This document shows positions 45,290 to 53,562 of a stretch of DNA of 64,000 nt, one piece after another. The DNA is from JBFWVR01 sp050246635. Lineage in GTDB: Bacteria > Acidobacteriota > Vicinamibacteria > Vicinamibacterales > UBA2999. Both the position numbers and the translations under genes were made by a program. Each line of letters opens with the position of its first letter. Positions within the stretch are counted from its first letter, which is position 1. The stretch spans positions 62,001 through 126,000 of the forward strand of contig JBFWVR010000016.1 in NCBI GenBank assembly GCA_050246635.1, in the 5' to 3' direction. The notes beneath the pieces are model-generated. The model saw only the letters and a program-made list of their open reading frames with translations. It ran no database searches and was not told where the DNA came from.

Positions 45290-46390
45290 ATGACGCCCGT
45301 CCACTGGTTCGGCTTCCCGCTGCGAAGCCACACGGCGCCGTCGTTGCCCGTCGTGTCGGCGCTGGTGCAGGCCGGTGCGGAGGTCACCTTTCACACCACC
45401 TCGCGGTATCACGCCATGGTGGAGGCGACCGGCGCGCGGGTCGCGACGTACCCGTCGTGGTGCGACGCGTTCGAGTGCGGAAAGCCGCTCGAACAGCACG
45501 TGTGCGATGTTAGCTCGGCCACGGCGCCGCTGGTGTCGGCACTCGCTCCAGCCTGTGGCGCCGAGCTCGTCGTCTTCGATGCCTCGGCCGCGTGGGGGCG
45601 TGAGATTGCGACGCGGCTCCGGGTGCCGGCGGCGGCATCGGTGACGACGTTCGTGTTCACGCGGGCGATGCTGCAGCTGATCAGCCGTCCTTCCTGGATG
45701 AGCGAGGCCGACATCGACGTGCTCGCCACGACCGGTGAGCTCAAGCTCGTGTACACCTCACGCGCGTTCCAGCCGGGCGGCGAGTTTCTCGACGCGTCGC
45801 ACCTGTTCATCGCGCGTGACTTCGCGGGCGCATCCCCCGGGGACGGCGCGCGCGTCATCCGGGACAGCCCGCGGCCGCTGGCGTACGTCTCGCTCGGCAC
45901 CATCTACGGCGGAGATGTGGGGTTGCTCCGCCGTGTCAGCGCGCATCTCGACGCGGCGGGGTGGCAGGTCATCGTGTCGCTGGGATCACCGGACACGTCG
46001 GTGGGGGACGGCTGGCCGTCCGGTGTCCGCGTGTTTCCGTTCGTCGATCAGCTTTCCATCCTGAAGGAGGCGTCGCTCGTGGTCACGCACGGTGGTCTCC
46101 AGACCGTCACGGAGGCGCTCGCCCACGGCGTGCCGATGATCGTGCTGCCACTGGACGTCGACCAGCATGTGGTCGCACGCAGGGCGGTACACGCCGGCGC
46201 GGCCATCGTGCTCGATCCGAAGACGACGACCGATGCGGAGCTCGCTGGCGCAATCGCGCATGTGGGCGCGGAGCTGACGCGCTTTGCCGAGTCCGCAGGT
46301 CGCATCGGCCGCAGCTTCGCGGATGGGCTGCCCGCCCCGGCCGCCGCGCACCGGCTGCTGGCACTCGCCGAGGACGGCGGCGACCGGTGA
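45290..46390 (+). CDS. UGT/MGT-type (GT1) glycosyltransferase
   Basis: A 366-residue GT-B enzyme of the macrolide/UGT type. It starts VHWFGFPLRSHTAPSLPVVSALVQAGAEVTFHTT. The C-terminal half has RPLAYVSLGTIYGGD and the donor signature VVTHGGLQTVTEALAHGVPMIVLPLDVDQHVVARR (near 263-297), matching the HGGxxTxxEAL...PxxxDQ pattern. Such enzymes glycosylate small hydrophobic molecules from NDP-sugars. The gene lies 6 bases after the ACP gene, and its stop overlaps the next GTG. Confidence 0.9.
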   Translation: MTPVHWFGFPLRSHTAPSLPVVSALVQAGAEVTFHTTSRYHAMVEATGARVATYPSWCDAFECGKPLEQHVCDVSSATAPLVSALAPACGAELVVFDASAAWGREIATRLRVPAAASVTTFVFTRAMLQLISRPSWMSEADIDVLATTGELKLVYTSRAFQPGGEFLDASHLFIARDFAGASPGDGARVIRDSPRPLAYVSLGTIYGGDVGLLRRVSAHLDAAGWQVIVSLGSPDTSVGDGWPSGVRVFPFVDQLSILKEASLVVTHGGLQTVTEALAHGVPMIVLPLDVDQHVVARRAVHAGAAIVLDPKTTTDAELAGAIAHVGAELTRFAESAGRIGRSFADGLPAPAAAHRLLALAEDGGDR

Positions 46391-47244
46391 CGACGGCAGC
46401 CGACGACGACCGTGAGGCGCGGAGCCTCGAGCAGTGGTTCATCTCGGCGCGTGATCGGCAGCGGGCCTTCGGCGACGCACCTCCGCAGCTGGTCGTGCCG
46501 GGCGCCCGAGCGATGCGGCGCCTGCTCGGGCCGCGCGGGCGCAGCCTCGACGAGACGACGGCGGAGATGGCGTTCTGGCAGGTGTTCCTGCCGTCGGCGA
46601 TCAACAGCGACCTGGCGGACTTCCGGTCGGTCCGCCAGCGGCTGCCGCGGAGCTTCGCGGCGGTGCGGGACGGGATCACCCGGTCGGCCGCGCCGCCCCA
46701 GGTGGTCTTCGCGACGTTCCACATCGCGGCGTTCCACCTGGTGGCCGCCCTGGTGGCGTCCGCGCTCGAGGACGTGTGTGGCGAACGAGGCCATGTGCTG
46801 ATCGCGCGACGCAACATGGGTTGGCTGCAGCTCCAGGCGGGCCGGTGGGTTCACGACGCGGGCCAGGTCCTCACGACCGACGCGGCCGGCCTGCGCCAGC
46901 TCCACCGTGGCCTGCGTGACGGGTCCATCCGGCGGCTCTTCATCCTGGTGGATGGCCCGCATCCGGCAAAGCCCGGTGTTCACCCGCTCCAGATGCTCGA
47001 TGGGTCGATGGGCTTCAAGACGGGACTGCTCACGCGTCTGCTGGAGTGGGGCATCCCCATCCTTCCGCTGGTGCATGGCTGGAGCGCTGGGCGGCTTGCG
47101 GTCGAGTGGCATCCTCGACTGGAGCCCGGCAGCGGCATCCAGGTGATCAGCGACCTGGCCGACGGGCTGCTCCGCGCGTTCCCGGAGCAGTGGCTCAACT
47201 GGTCTGCGGTGAGCCGTTTCCTGGAGCCCGGCGTTTCACCATGA
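46387..47244 (+). CDS. LPLAT/LpxL-like protein, catalytic motif not evident
   Basis: A 285-residue protein with the overall pattern of LpxL/HtrB-type lysophospholipid acyltransferases: VVFATFHIAAFHLVAALVASAL, then VLIARRNMGWLQLQAG, LRQLHRGLRDGSIRRLFILVDGPHP, LTRLLEWGIPILPLVHGWSAG and the C-terminal FPEQWLNWSAV. The expected HX4(D/E) active site appears as HIAAFH, without the acid. It may be inactive, use another residue, or belong to a divergent family. It could add a second acyl chain or hold the lipid product. The start is GTG overlapping the GT stop; no membrane helix is clear at the N-terminus. Confidence 0.5.
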   Translation: MTTAADDDREARSLEQWFISARDRQRAFGDAPPQLVVPGARAMRRLLGPRGRSLDETTAEMAFWQVFLPSAINSDLADFRSVRQRLPRSFAAVRDGITRSAAPPQVVFATFHIAAFHLVAALVASALEDVCGERGHVLIARRNMGWLQLQAGRWVHDAGQVLTTDAAGLRQLHRGLRDGSIRRLFILVDGPHPAKPGVHPLQMLDGSMGFKTGLLTRLLEWGIPILPLVHGWSAGRLAVEWHPRLEPGSGIQVISDLADGLLRAFPEQWLNWSAVSRFLEPGVSP

Positions 47245-47315
47245 GCTCGCTCGTCTCTTCGCCCCCACCCGTCCTGCCCGTGGGTCCTGTATGGGCACGG
47301 GGCCGAGGTGTTGCG

Positions 47316-47344
47316 TTGACTTGCCGGCACGACGGCGCGATCAT
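47316..47344 (+). promoter_or_regulatory. Candidate promoter of the LuxR-type regulator
   Basis: TTGACT (47316-47321) and GATCAT (47339-47344) are 17 bases apart. They end 14 bases before the regulator ATG, within the 114-base gap that separates it from the biosynthetic genes. Confidence 0.5.
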
Positions 47345-47358
47345 CCTCGGCGTCCGCG

Positions 47359-48171
47359 ATGCTGCCCCCGCTCGACCCCCCGAGTGAGCTCGAGCCGCCG
47401 CCGCCGCCCCTCAGCTCGCGCCTGTGGCGGCCGCTGTTCGACGCCGTCTACGAGATGAACGTCGCGCGGGGCCACGCCGACTTCACGGCAGCGGTGCTGG
47501 CCGCGGTCGGGCGCCTGATTCCCGCGGACCTCGCGAGCATCCACGTACTCGATCGCGCCAGTGGCCGCCTGATCCACCGCTGTGTCCCGGAGAACCCGTT
47601 CACACCGGACGAGACCGCGTACTACGTGGCCCATCCCGACGACAACCCGTGGGTCGGCTACTACGCCCGCACCGGCGACCGTCGCGCCAGGCGCATTTCC
47701 GACATCATGTCGATGGGGGAGTGGCGCGCGAGCCGCCACTTCCGCGTGTGCCTCCAGCGGCTCGGGTTCGTCTACGGACTCTGCCTGCCCGTCACCGTCG
47801 ATGACACGACCCTGGCAGGTCTTGCCTTCAACCGTCGTCGGTCGGACTTCACCCCCCGGCACTGCGCGCTGCTCGACGCCTTCGCACCGCACTTCCTGCT
47901 CGCCTGGCAGCGCCACGGCAATCCCTGGCACGAGGCCCCGGATGCCGGGCCGTCGCCGCGGCAACGGCTCGAGGCGCTCGGCCTCACCCCACGCGAGAGC
48001 GACGTGCTGCTGCTCATGACCGAGGGACACGAGAACCGTGAGATTGCGACGATGCTCGGTCGCAGCCTGCACACCGTGCAGGAACACGTCGGCAACATCG
48101 TCCGGAAGCTCGATCAGGACAGCCGCCACGCCGCCACGGTCTTCGCCCTGCGCACCCTGTTGCGAGATTGA
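47359..48171 (+). CDS. LuxR-type transcriptional regulator with GAF-like sensor domain
   Basis: A 270-residue protein. Residues about 30-190 look like a GAF/PAS-type sensor (LFDAVYEMNVARGHADFTAAVLAAV, FVYGLCLPVTVDDTTLAGLAFNR). Residues 205-265 are a LuxR helix-turn-helix: LTPRESDVLLLMTEGHENREIATMLGRSLHTVQEHVGNIVRKL. The classical autoinducer-binding motif is not evident. It follows the acyltransferase/ligase/ACP genes on the same strand with its own likely promoter, so it is the best candidate for their regulator. The N-terminal 25 residues are Pro-rich, and a later start is possible. Confidence 0.85.
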   Translation: MLPPLDPPSELEPPPPPLSSRLWRPLFDAVYEMNVARGHADFTAAVLAAVGRLIPADLASIHVLDRASGRLIHRCVPENPFTPDETAYYVAHPDDNPWVGYYARTGDRRARRISDIMSMGEWRASRHFRVCLQRLGFVYGLCLPVTVDDTTLAGLAFNRRRSDFTPRHCALLDAFAPHFLLAWQRHGNPWHEAPDAGPSPRQRLEALGLTPRESDVLLLMTEGHENREIATMLGRSLHTVQEHVGNIVRKLDQDSRHAATVFALRTLLRD

Positions 48172-48260
48172 TACACCCCCACGTGTCAGGGTAGTCCCCG
48201 CCGGGTCGTGGCCCTATTCTTCGGGGGCCGCGCACCAACGTGCGCGCCAGGAGTCCCCCG

Positions 48261-49373
48261 ATGAACATCGTCTTTCCACTGCCCCGCCTCCTTCGTCCGA
48301 TCGTCGCGGCCGCACTCGTGCTGGCTGCCGTCCAGCCCGCGGCGGCGCAGCGTGCCGTCACCTTCTCGGTGCCGGGCGCAGAGATGACCCAGCCGGTGAC
48401 GGTGAACAACCGGGGCGTGATCGCCGGGTTGTACGACTCGGACGCGGTCTGGGAAGGCGCGTTCGTCCGCGACGCCGACGGCACCATCACCACCATCGAG
48501 TTGCCCGATGTGCTGATCTTCACGAACCGGATGCATCTCAACGCGTCCGGCACGCTCGTCGGTACCTATGTGGAGCGCACGTTCGTGGCCAGGGGCTTCA
48601 TCCGGACGCCCGACGGCACGGTCTCGTCGTTCAACCTGCCGGGCGCCGGGACCACGGTGCTGGCGGGCATCAACGACGGTGGCACGATGATCGGCGCCTA
48701 CCTGGACTCGACCTTCACGCACGGGGCGGGTTTCCTCGTGACCCGCGGCGGAACCATGGTGGAGATCACAGGTGACGACCCCAGCGACCTCTACATCCCC
48801 GTCGCCATCAACAACGCAGGCAGCATCCTGGGCCTCATCCAGAAGGCGAACGGCACCTACGTGGGCATGTTCGCCCGGGACGCGCGCGGGAGGATCGCCC
48901 GATTCGACGTCCCACACGAGCCGTCGCGCCCCGACGTGACGCGCGTGGAGATGTTGACGGTGCAACCGGCCGCCATCAACGCCGCCGGTGTCGGCACCGG
49001 CTATTACCAGTACCTGGAATGGGCCGGGGACACGCTCGTGTCCGCGGGGCTTCGGGGCTTCATCAGACACGCGGACGGCACCCTGGAGTCCTTTGCGGCC
49101 CCGAACTCCACGATCGAAGACCTCTTCGAGGTACCGGAGACCCGCACGGCTGCCCAGGGCATCTCGAACGCCGGGGCGATCTTCGGCTACCAGTTCAACA
49201 CCCTGCTCCGGCGCCGGACCGGGTTCATGCGAAGCCGGAGCGGCGCCTACACGACGATCGAAGTCGACGGCGCCGTGTTCACGGAGGTGACCGGCGTCTC
49301 TTCCAGCGGACTTGCGATCGGCCGGTACCAGGCTGGGGCGGGTCTCCCGCTCCTGGGATTCATCGTGCGCTAG
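48261..49373 (+). CDS. Secreted HAF-repeat beta-propeller-like protein
   Basis: A 370-residue exported protein with signal peptide (LLRPIVAAALVLAAVQPAAAQ). About six repeats of the HAF type follow, each with INxxGxxxGxY(xx)xxxxGFxRxxDGTxxxxxxPG: for example VNNRGVIAGLYDSDAVWEGAFVRDADGTITTIELP and LAGINDGGTMIGAYLDSTFTHGAGFL. Such proteins are common and uncharacterised in Acidobacteriota. AGGAG sits eight bases before the ATG. A perfect GC hairpin follows the stop. Confidence 0.75.
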   Translation: MNIVFPLPRLLRPIVAAALVLAAVQPAAAQRAVTFSVPGAEMTQPVTVNNRGVIAGLYDSDAVWEGAFVRDADGTITTIELPDVLIFTNRMHLNASGTLVGTYVERTFVARGFIRTPDGTVSSFNLPGAGTTVLAGINDGGTMIGAYLDSTFTHGAGFLVTRGGTMVEITGDDPSDLYIPVAINNAGSILGLIQKANGTYVGMFARDARGRIARFDVPHEPSRPDVTRVEMLTVQPAAINAAGVGTGYYQYLEWAGDTLVSAGLRGFIRHADGTLESFAAPNSTIEDLFEVPETRTAAQGISNAGAIFGYQFNTLLRRRTGFMRSRSGAYTTIEVDGAVFTEVTGVSSSGLAIGRYQAGAGLPLLGFIVR

Positions 49374-49379
49374 CGGGGC

Positions 49380-49405
49380 GGGCCGCCCGGAGCGCCGGGC
49401 GGCCC
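49380..49405 (+). terminator. GC-rich hairpin after the HAF-repeat gene
   Basis: A perfect 11-bp stem (GGGCCGCCCGG / CCGGGCGGCCC) with an AGCG loop lies six bases after the stop. No T-run follows, so efficiency is uncertain. Confidence 0.55.
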
Positions 49406-49474
49406 AGTTCCCCGCGGTTCAGCTCCACGCGCGATCCCTGCCGCGTCGGACCAACCCTGGGGTAGGCTTCGGCG

Positions 49475-51109
49475 ATGCGGCTGCCCATCTTCCTGCTCGT
49501 CGCCCTCTGCGCGGCTGTGCCGCTCCACGCGGACACCTACCCGAAGAACCCGCGCGTCGACGTGGTCAACTACCAGTTCGCCTTGGAACTCCAGGACCAG
49601 ACCGACGCGATCGCCGGCACGGCGGACATCACGGTCCGTTTCGTGGCTGATGGGGAAACCAGCCTTCGCCTCGACCTCATCGACAAGGATCCAGCGACGG
49701 GCAAGGGCATGACGGTCCAGGGCGTCGGGCTCGATGGCGCGACGCTGCCGTTCACGCATCGTGATGACGTCCTGACCATCGAGCTGCCGCGGGCCTTCCG
49801 CGCCGGCGAGCGCCTCACGGTGCAGGTGCGCTACGCGGGCGAGCCCGCGACAGGGCTCAAGATCGCGCCGAATCGGCACGGCGACCGCACGTTCTTCAGC
49901 GACAACTGGCCGAACAAGGCGCGGAACTGGCTGCCGACGGTCGACCATCCGTACGACAAGGCGACCTCCGACATGATCGTGACGGCGCCGGCGTACTACC
50001 AGGTGGTCTCGAATGGCCGGCTGGTGGAGGAGACCGATCTGCCGGACGGACGACGCCTGACGCACTGGCGCGAAGGCGTGCCGATTGCGCCGTGGCTCTA
50101 TGCGCTCGGCGTGGCGCGCTTCGCGGTCGAACACGTCGGCACGTTCGACGGCAAGCCGGTCCAGACGTGGGTCTACGCCCAGGACCGCGACGCCGGCTTC
50201 CACGACTTCGCCGTGCCGACGCGCGACGTGCTCGAGTTCTATTCGGATCGAATCGGTCCGTTCGCGTACGAGAAGCTCGCCAACGTCCAGTCGAACAGCG
50301 TCAGCGGCGGCATGGAGGCGGCGAGCTCCATCTTCTACAGCGAGGGCTCGGTCACCGGGGACCGCAGCATCCGCTGGCGCAACGTCGTCATTCATGAGAT
50401 CGCGCACCAGTGGTTCGGCAACGCGGTCACCGAGTCGGACTGGGACGACGTGTGGCTGAGCGAGGGGTTTGCCACCTACTTCACGCTGCTGTACATCGAG
50501 CACGCCTACGGCCGGGATGAGTTCCTCGCGGGACTCGAGGACAGCCGGCAGCGTGTCCTCGCCTTCGACCGCGAGCACCCCGACTACCGGGTCGTGCACG
50601 ACAACCTCGACGACATGTCGCAGGTGACGACGGGGCAGACCTACCAGAAGGGCGGGTGGGTACTCCACATGCTGCGCGGGATGATGGGGGACGAAGCCTT
50701 CTGGCAAGGCGTCCGGACCTACTACCGCGAGCACTTCAACGGCAGCGCGAGCACGGATGACTTCCGGGATGCGATGGAGCGCGCGTCGGGCCGTGACCTC
50801 CGCGGCTTCTTCGATCAATGGCTGACGCGTGGTGGCGTGGTCCGTCTCGATGGCGGCTGGAGCTACGACGAGGCGGCACGGCAGGTCGTCGTGCGGCTCA
50901 CGCAGCGGGATGCCGCGCGCCTCTACACGATGCCGCTGCAGATCGGGGTCTACGCGGCCGGGAGCCGCGTGCCTGCGATCGAGACCGTGCAGCTCGCGGA
51001 TGCCTCACACGAGTTCCGGATTGGCGCAGATGCGAAGCCCGAGCGCGTCGTGCTGGACCCGAACCACCTCGTGCTGATGGAGGCGACGTTCGCTGGCCCC
51101 GAGCGGTAG
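49475..51109 (+). CDS. Secreted M1-family zinc aminopeptidase
   Basis: A 544-residue exported metallopeptidase with signal peptide (LPIFLLVALCAAVPLHA). The zinc site is HEIAHQWFGN (His307, Glu308, His311) plus Glu330 in LSEGFATYF. The substrate N-terminus site is GGMEAASS (278-285) where most M1 enzymes have GAMEN. The N-terminal beta-domain (about 25-220) is complete. The protein lacks the large C-terminal helical domain of PepN, ending soon after a small beta-domain. It removes N-terminal residues from peptides outside the cytoplasm. The next gene encodes aminopeptidase P, convergent and separated by palindromic repeats. Confidence 0.92.
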   Translation: MRLPIFLLVALCAAVPLHADTYPKNPRVDVVNYQFALELQDQTDAIAGTADITVRFVADGETSLRLDLIDKDPATGKGMTVQGVGLDGATLPFTHRDDVLTIELPRAFRAGERLTVQVRYAGEPATGLKIAPNRHGDRTFFSDNWPNKARNWLPTVDHPYDKATSDMIVTAPAYYQVVSNGRLVEETDLPDGRRLTHWREGVPIAPWLYALGVARFAVEHVGTFDGKPVQTWVYAQDRDAGFHDFAVPTRDVLEFYSDRIGPFAYEKLANVQSNSVSGGMEAASSIFYSEGSVTGDRSIRWRNVVIHEIAHQWFGNAVTESDWDDVWLSEGFATYFTLLYIEHAYGRDEFLAGLEDSRQRVLAFDREHPDYRVVHDNLDDMSQVTTGQTYQKGGWVLHMLRGMMGDEAFWQGVRTYYREHFNGSASTDDFRDAMERASGRDLRGFFDQWLTRGGVVRLDGGWSYDEAARQVVVRLTQRDAARLYTMPLQIGVYAAGSRVPAIETVQLADASHEFRIGADAKPERVVLDPNHLVLMEATFAGPER

Positions 51110-51123
51110 CCTCGACGAAGCCA

Positions 51124-51210
51124 CCGAAAAGGGGTCAGACCCCTTTTTCATCACGGTGCCCCTGGAAAAAGGGGTCTGACCCCTTTTCGGCAGCGGGTCT
51201 GACCCCTTTT
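51124..51210. repeat. Palindromic repeat cluster 1 (GGGGTCAGACCCC type)
   Basis: Two 26-base arms (51124-51149 and 51165-51190) are exact inverted copies around a 15-base loop. Each arm is itself a near-palindrome with core AAAAGGGGTCAGACCCC. A third, left-truncated copy sits at 51195-51210. It lies between the stops of two convergent genes and could act as a two-way terminator. Confidence 0.9.
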
Positions 51211-51234
51211 CGGAGAGTCCACCGCGGTCATTGG

Positions 51235-52662
51235 TTAGGGCAAACGTGGCACCTTCGACAGCAGTCCCTCCTGCTTCATCACCGCCTCGATCTCATCGGG
51301 CGTGCTGGCGAGGAAGTCCGTGAAGTTCTCGATGCCGTCCTTCGTCACGAGGATGGTGTCTTCCATGCGCACGTAGTGCCGCTCCTCGTCGATCCACATC
51401 ATCGGGTCGACGGTGAACACCTGGTTCTCGCGGAACGGCTGTCCCCAGATCGTGCCGGGGTCGTGCACGGTCATGCCGACGTGGTGCTGCAGGTGGCCCC
51501 GGAAGTCGAGCATCGCGCCGGCGGCCTTGCGCTGGCCCTCGGTGGCGAACGTGGTCCGCTGCCAGATCGGCTCCATGTCCTTCCGTGCCAGGACCACGAC
51601 CTCCTCCGGCGTGATGCCAGCCTTGATGTGGCGGAAGAAGGCGGTGCGGTATTCCAGGATGAAGTTGGCGAGCGTGCGCTGCGCGTCAGTATAGGCACCG
51701 CTCACCGGCCACATGCGCGTGACGTCGCTCGTGTAGTAGCGAAGCTCCGGCGCGTAGTCCATGAGGATCATGTCGCCGGCCTTCAGCGGGTCGAGGTTGC
51801 GCGAGTAGTGGCCGTACCACGCGTTGGTGCCGCCGCCGGCGATCGGGTTGTAAGCCTCGAAGCGCGCGCCGTTGGCGAGGAAGGTGAAACGCGCGACGGC
51901 GGCCGTCTCGTACTCGTGCACGCCGGGCTTCGTGCTCTTCATCGCCTCGAGGATGCCGAGGCCGGCGAGCACGGAGGCCTTGCGGATCAGGTCGATTTCC
52001 CGCGGACTCTTCGTCGCGCGGAGCGTGTCGAGAATCGGCGAGAGGTCCCGCTGCTCGAGTGCGGGATAGCGCTCCGCGAGCAACTGGCGGAAGTGCGTTT
52101 CGCGCGGCGCCTGGCCATCCCACGGGTCACCGGCGACGCCGGCCCGATGCGCGAGCAGCTCGTCGCGGCTCTGCACCTCACCCTCGGCCGGGCTGAACGG
52201 CACGTAGAGCGCGGGCCGCGGCGCGCGCAGCATCGACGTGAACGTCTCGCGTGACATGCGCTCGACCGGCGAGACGGCCTCGACGCCCGTCAGGCGCATC
52301 ACCTCCCCCGCGTCTTCGGCCGACCACACCGGCCCCGTCCCGCGCTCCACCGCCTCGTTCCGGTGCGGCAGGTACACCGTCGTGCGGCGGCTGCGACCGT
52401 CGAGCAGGATGTAGGCGTGCGGGGTCTCGAGTCCCGTCAGGTAGTAGAACGCGTTCGACTGCCGGAAGACCTTGAAGCCTTCCACGCCCGGTGCGCCCTG
52501 GACGATCGCAATCGCCTGGTCGCCGATGGCGTCCATCACACGCCCGCGCCGCGCCGCGAGCTCGTCGACGGGGAAGTCGGTCTGGTAGGGCGGCGGCGCC
52601 TGGGCCTGGAGCAGCGTGAGGGATGCGAGGACGAGCGCGGCGAGCATGGAGGCGCGTGCCAT
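51235..52662 (-). CDS. Secreted Xaa-Pro aminopeptidase (aminopeptidase P family, M24B)
   Basis: A 475-residue protein with a signal peptide (SMLAALVLASLTLLQAQA). The creatinase-like N-terminal domain (about 30-200: FYYLTGLETPHAYILLDG) precedes the pita-bread fold. Metal-ligand regions are LMDYAPELRYYTSDVTR (two Asp), HLQHHVGMTVHD (His), TVDPMMWI and YVRMEDTILVT (Glu). The fourth ligand is normally Glu in TVEPG; here the position reads TVDPMM, so Asp may replace it. The enzyme removes residues before proline. GGGAG lies seven bases before the ATG, and a TATAAT box is about 55 bases upstream. Confidence 0.88.
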   Translation of the reverse strand: MARASMLAALVLASLTLLQAQAPPPYQTDFPVDELAARRGRVMDAIGDQAIAIVQGAPGVEGFKVFRQSNAFYYLTGLETPHAYILLDGRSRRTTVYLPHRNEAVERGTGPVWSAEDAGEVMRLTGVEAVSPVERMSRETFTSMLRAPRPALYVPFSPAEGEVQSRDELLAHRAGVAGDPWDGQAPRETHFRQLLAERYPALEQRDLSPILDTLRATKSPREIDLIRKASVLAGLGILEAMKSTKPGVHEYETAAVARFTFLANGARFEAYNPIAGGGTNAWYGHYSRNLDPLKAGDMILMDYAPELRYYTSDVTRMWPVSGAYTDAQRTLANFILEYRTAFFRHIKAGITPEEVVVLARKDMEPIWQRTTFATEGQRKAAGAMLDFRGHLQHHVGMTVHDPGTIWGQPFRENQVFTVDPMMWIDEERHYVRMEDTILVTKDGIENFTDFLASTPDEIEAVMKQEGLLSKVPRLP

Positions 52663-52715
52663 GGATGGGCTCCCTGGGGGCTGGCGGTCGCGAGGGCGTG
52701 GCGGCGAACCCCGGG

Positions 52716-52721
52716 ATTATA
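52716..52721 (-). promoter_or_regulatory. Consensus -10 box TATAAT upstream of the aminopeptidase P gene
   Basis: On the minus strand the sequence reads CGTATAATCC. A weak -35 (TTGGGA) sits 15 bases upstream inside a GGGGACAGTCCC palindrome, so repeat and promoter overlap. Confidence 0.5.
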
Positions 52722-52723
52722 CG

Positions 52724-52818
52724 GAAATGGGGACAGTCCCAATTTCCCGGATTCCGGAAAAGGGGTCAGACCCCTTTTTCGACGGGAGTCCATGAAAAAG
52801 GGGTCTGACCCCTTTTCC
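52724..52818. repeat. Palindromic repeat cluster 2
   Basis: A GGGGACAGTCCC-type near-palindrome (52724-52746) is followed by a 63-base element. Two 25-base arms (52756-52780 and 52794-52818) are exact inverted copies, core GGGGTCAGACCCC, around a 13-base loop GACGGGAGTCCAT. The same loop, with two changes, recurs in cluster 3. Confidence 0.92.
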
Positions 52819-52845
52819 GTCCCGAATTCCCCACGCGCCGCGGCG

Positions 52846-53388
52846 TCAGGCCAGCCGGTGCTCGTCGATGACCGACTCGAAGGCGCGGCCATCCACGTCG
52901 ACGTAGAGCTGCCGTTCGGTAACCGACACGGAGACGGCTGCGCGCCGGCCCAGCGTCGCCGCCACCGTGTCGATGAAGCCCGCGCTGAAGGTGTAGACAG
53001 GGATCTCGGCCGCGCGGTGAACCGACGCGCCCGCGAATTGCGCGAGCACGTTCGGCAGCGCGCGGTGCGTGTAGATGGCGACGCGGGCGGCCTGCTTGCT
53101 GCCGCGGTGCACGCGCTCGGCCGTCGGCATGCCGACCTCGGCCCACGTGGTGATCCGGCCGGTGAGGTCCCGCACGAGCACGGCGGGCAGGTCGCCTCCG
53201 GCCGCGACGCCCTCGGTGAACGCGACGCCCTCCGCGTACTCGAGGCAGTAGGCGAGAAACCGCGTGAGCATGAACTCCGCGGTCTCCGACGGCTGGCGCG
53301 CCATGCGCACGGCAAACGACTCGTAGACGCCGCGGTCCACGTCGGCGAGCGTCGTGTCGAAGCTGTAGATGGTTGCGGTCAGCGCCAC
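52846..53388 (-). CDS. yaeQ: YaeQ-family protein
   Basis: A 180-residue protein matching YaeQ along its length: MALTATIYSFDTTLADVDRGVYESFAVRMARQPSETAEFMLTRFLAYCLEYAEGVAFTEGV, then GDLPAVLVRDLTGRITTWAEVG and YVDVDGRAFES at the end. YaeQ has a nuclease-like (PD-(D/E)XK-type) fold, and its role is still poorly known. The GTG start replaces the usual ATG. Palindromic repeats flank the gene on both sides. Confidence 0.88.
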   Translation of the reverse strand: MALTATIYSFDTTLADVDRGVYESFAVRMARQPSETAEFMLTRFLAYCLEYAEGVAFTEGVAAGGDLPAVLVRDLTGRITTWAEVGMPTAERVHRGSKQAARVAIYTHRALPNVLAQFAGASVHRAAEIPVYTFSAGFIDTVAATLGRRAAVSVSVTERQLYVDVDGRAFESVIDEHRLA

Positions 53389-53407
53389 GGGCCCACCATC
53401 TTACCGG

Positions 53408-53539
53408 CGGGAAATGGGGACAGTCCCCATTTCCCGTCCAGTCCCCATTTCCCGTCGGGTTCGGCCGAGGAACATCGGAAAAGGGGTCAGACCCCTTTTT
53501 CGACGAGAGCCCATGAAAAAGGGGTCTGACCCCTTTTCC
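53408..53539. repeat. Palindromic repeat cluster 3
   Basis: A perfect 29-base palindrome with arms containing GGGAAATGGGGAC (53408-53436) is followed by a partial copy (53437-53454). Then comes a 63-base element identical in arms to cluster 2 (53477-53501 and 53515-53539), with loop GACGAGAGCCCAT. It lies between the glutaryl-CoA dehydrogenase stop and the YaeQ start. Confidence 0.92.
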
Positions 53540-53562
53540 GGCCCCGCCAGCGGGCCGTCCGA

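Noticed and set aside
50818..52254. A plus-strand frame across the aminopeptidase P region containing KRGQTPFS and KKGSDPFS peptides
   Set aside because: Those peptides are translations of the palindromic repeats, a common annotation artefact; the rest is antisense to aminopeptidase P.
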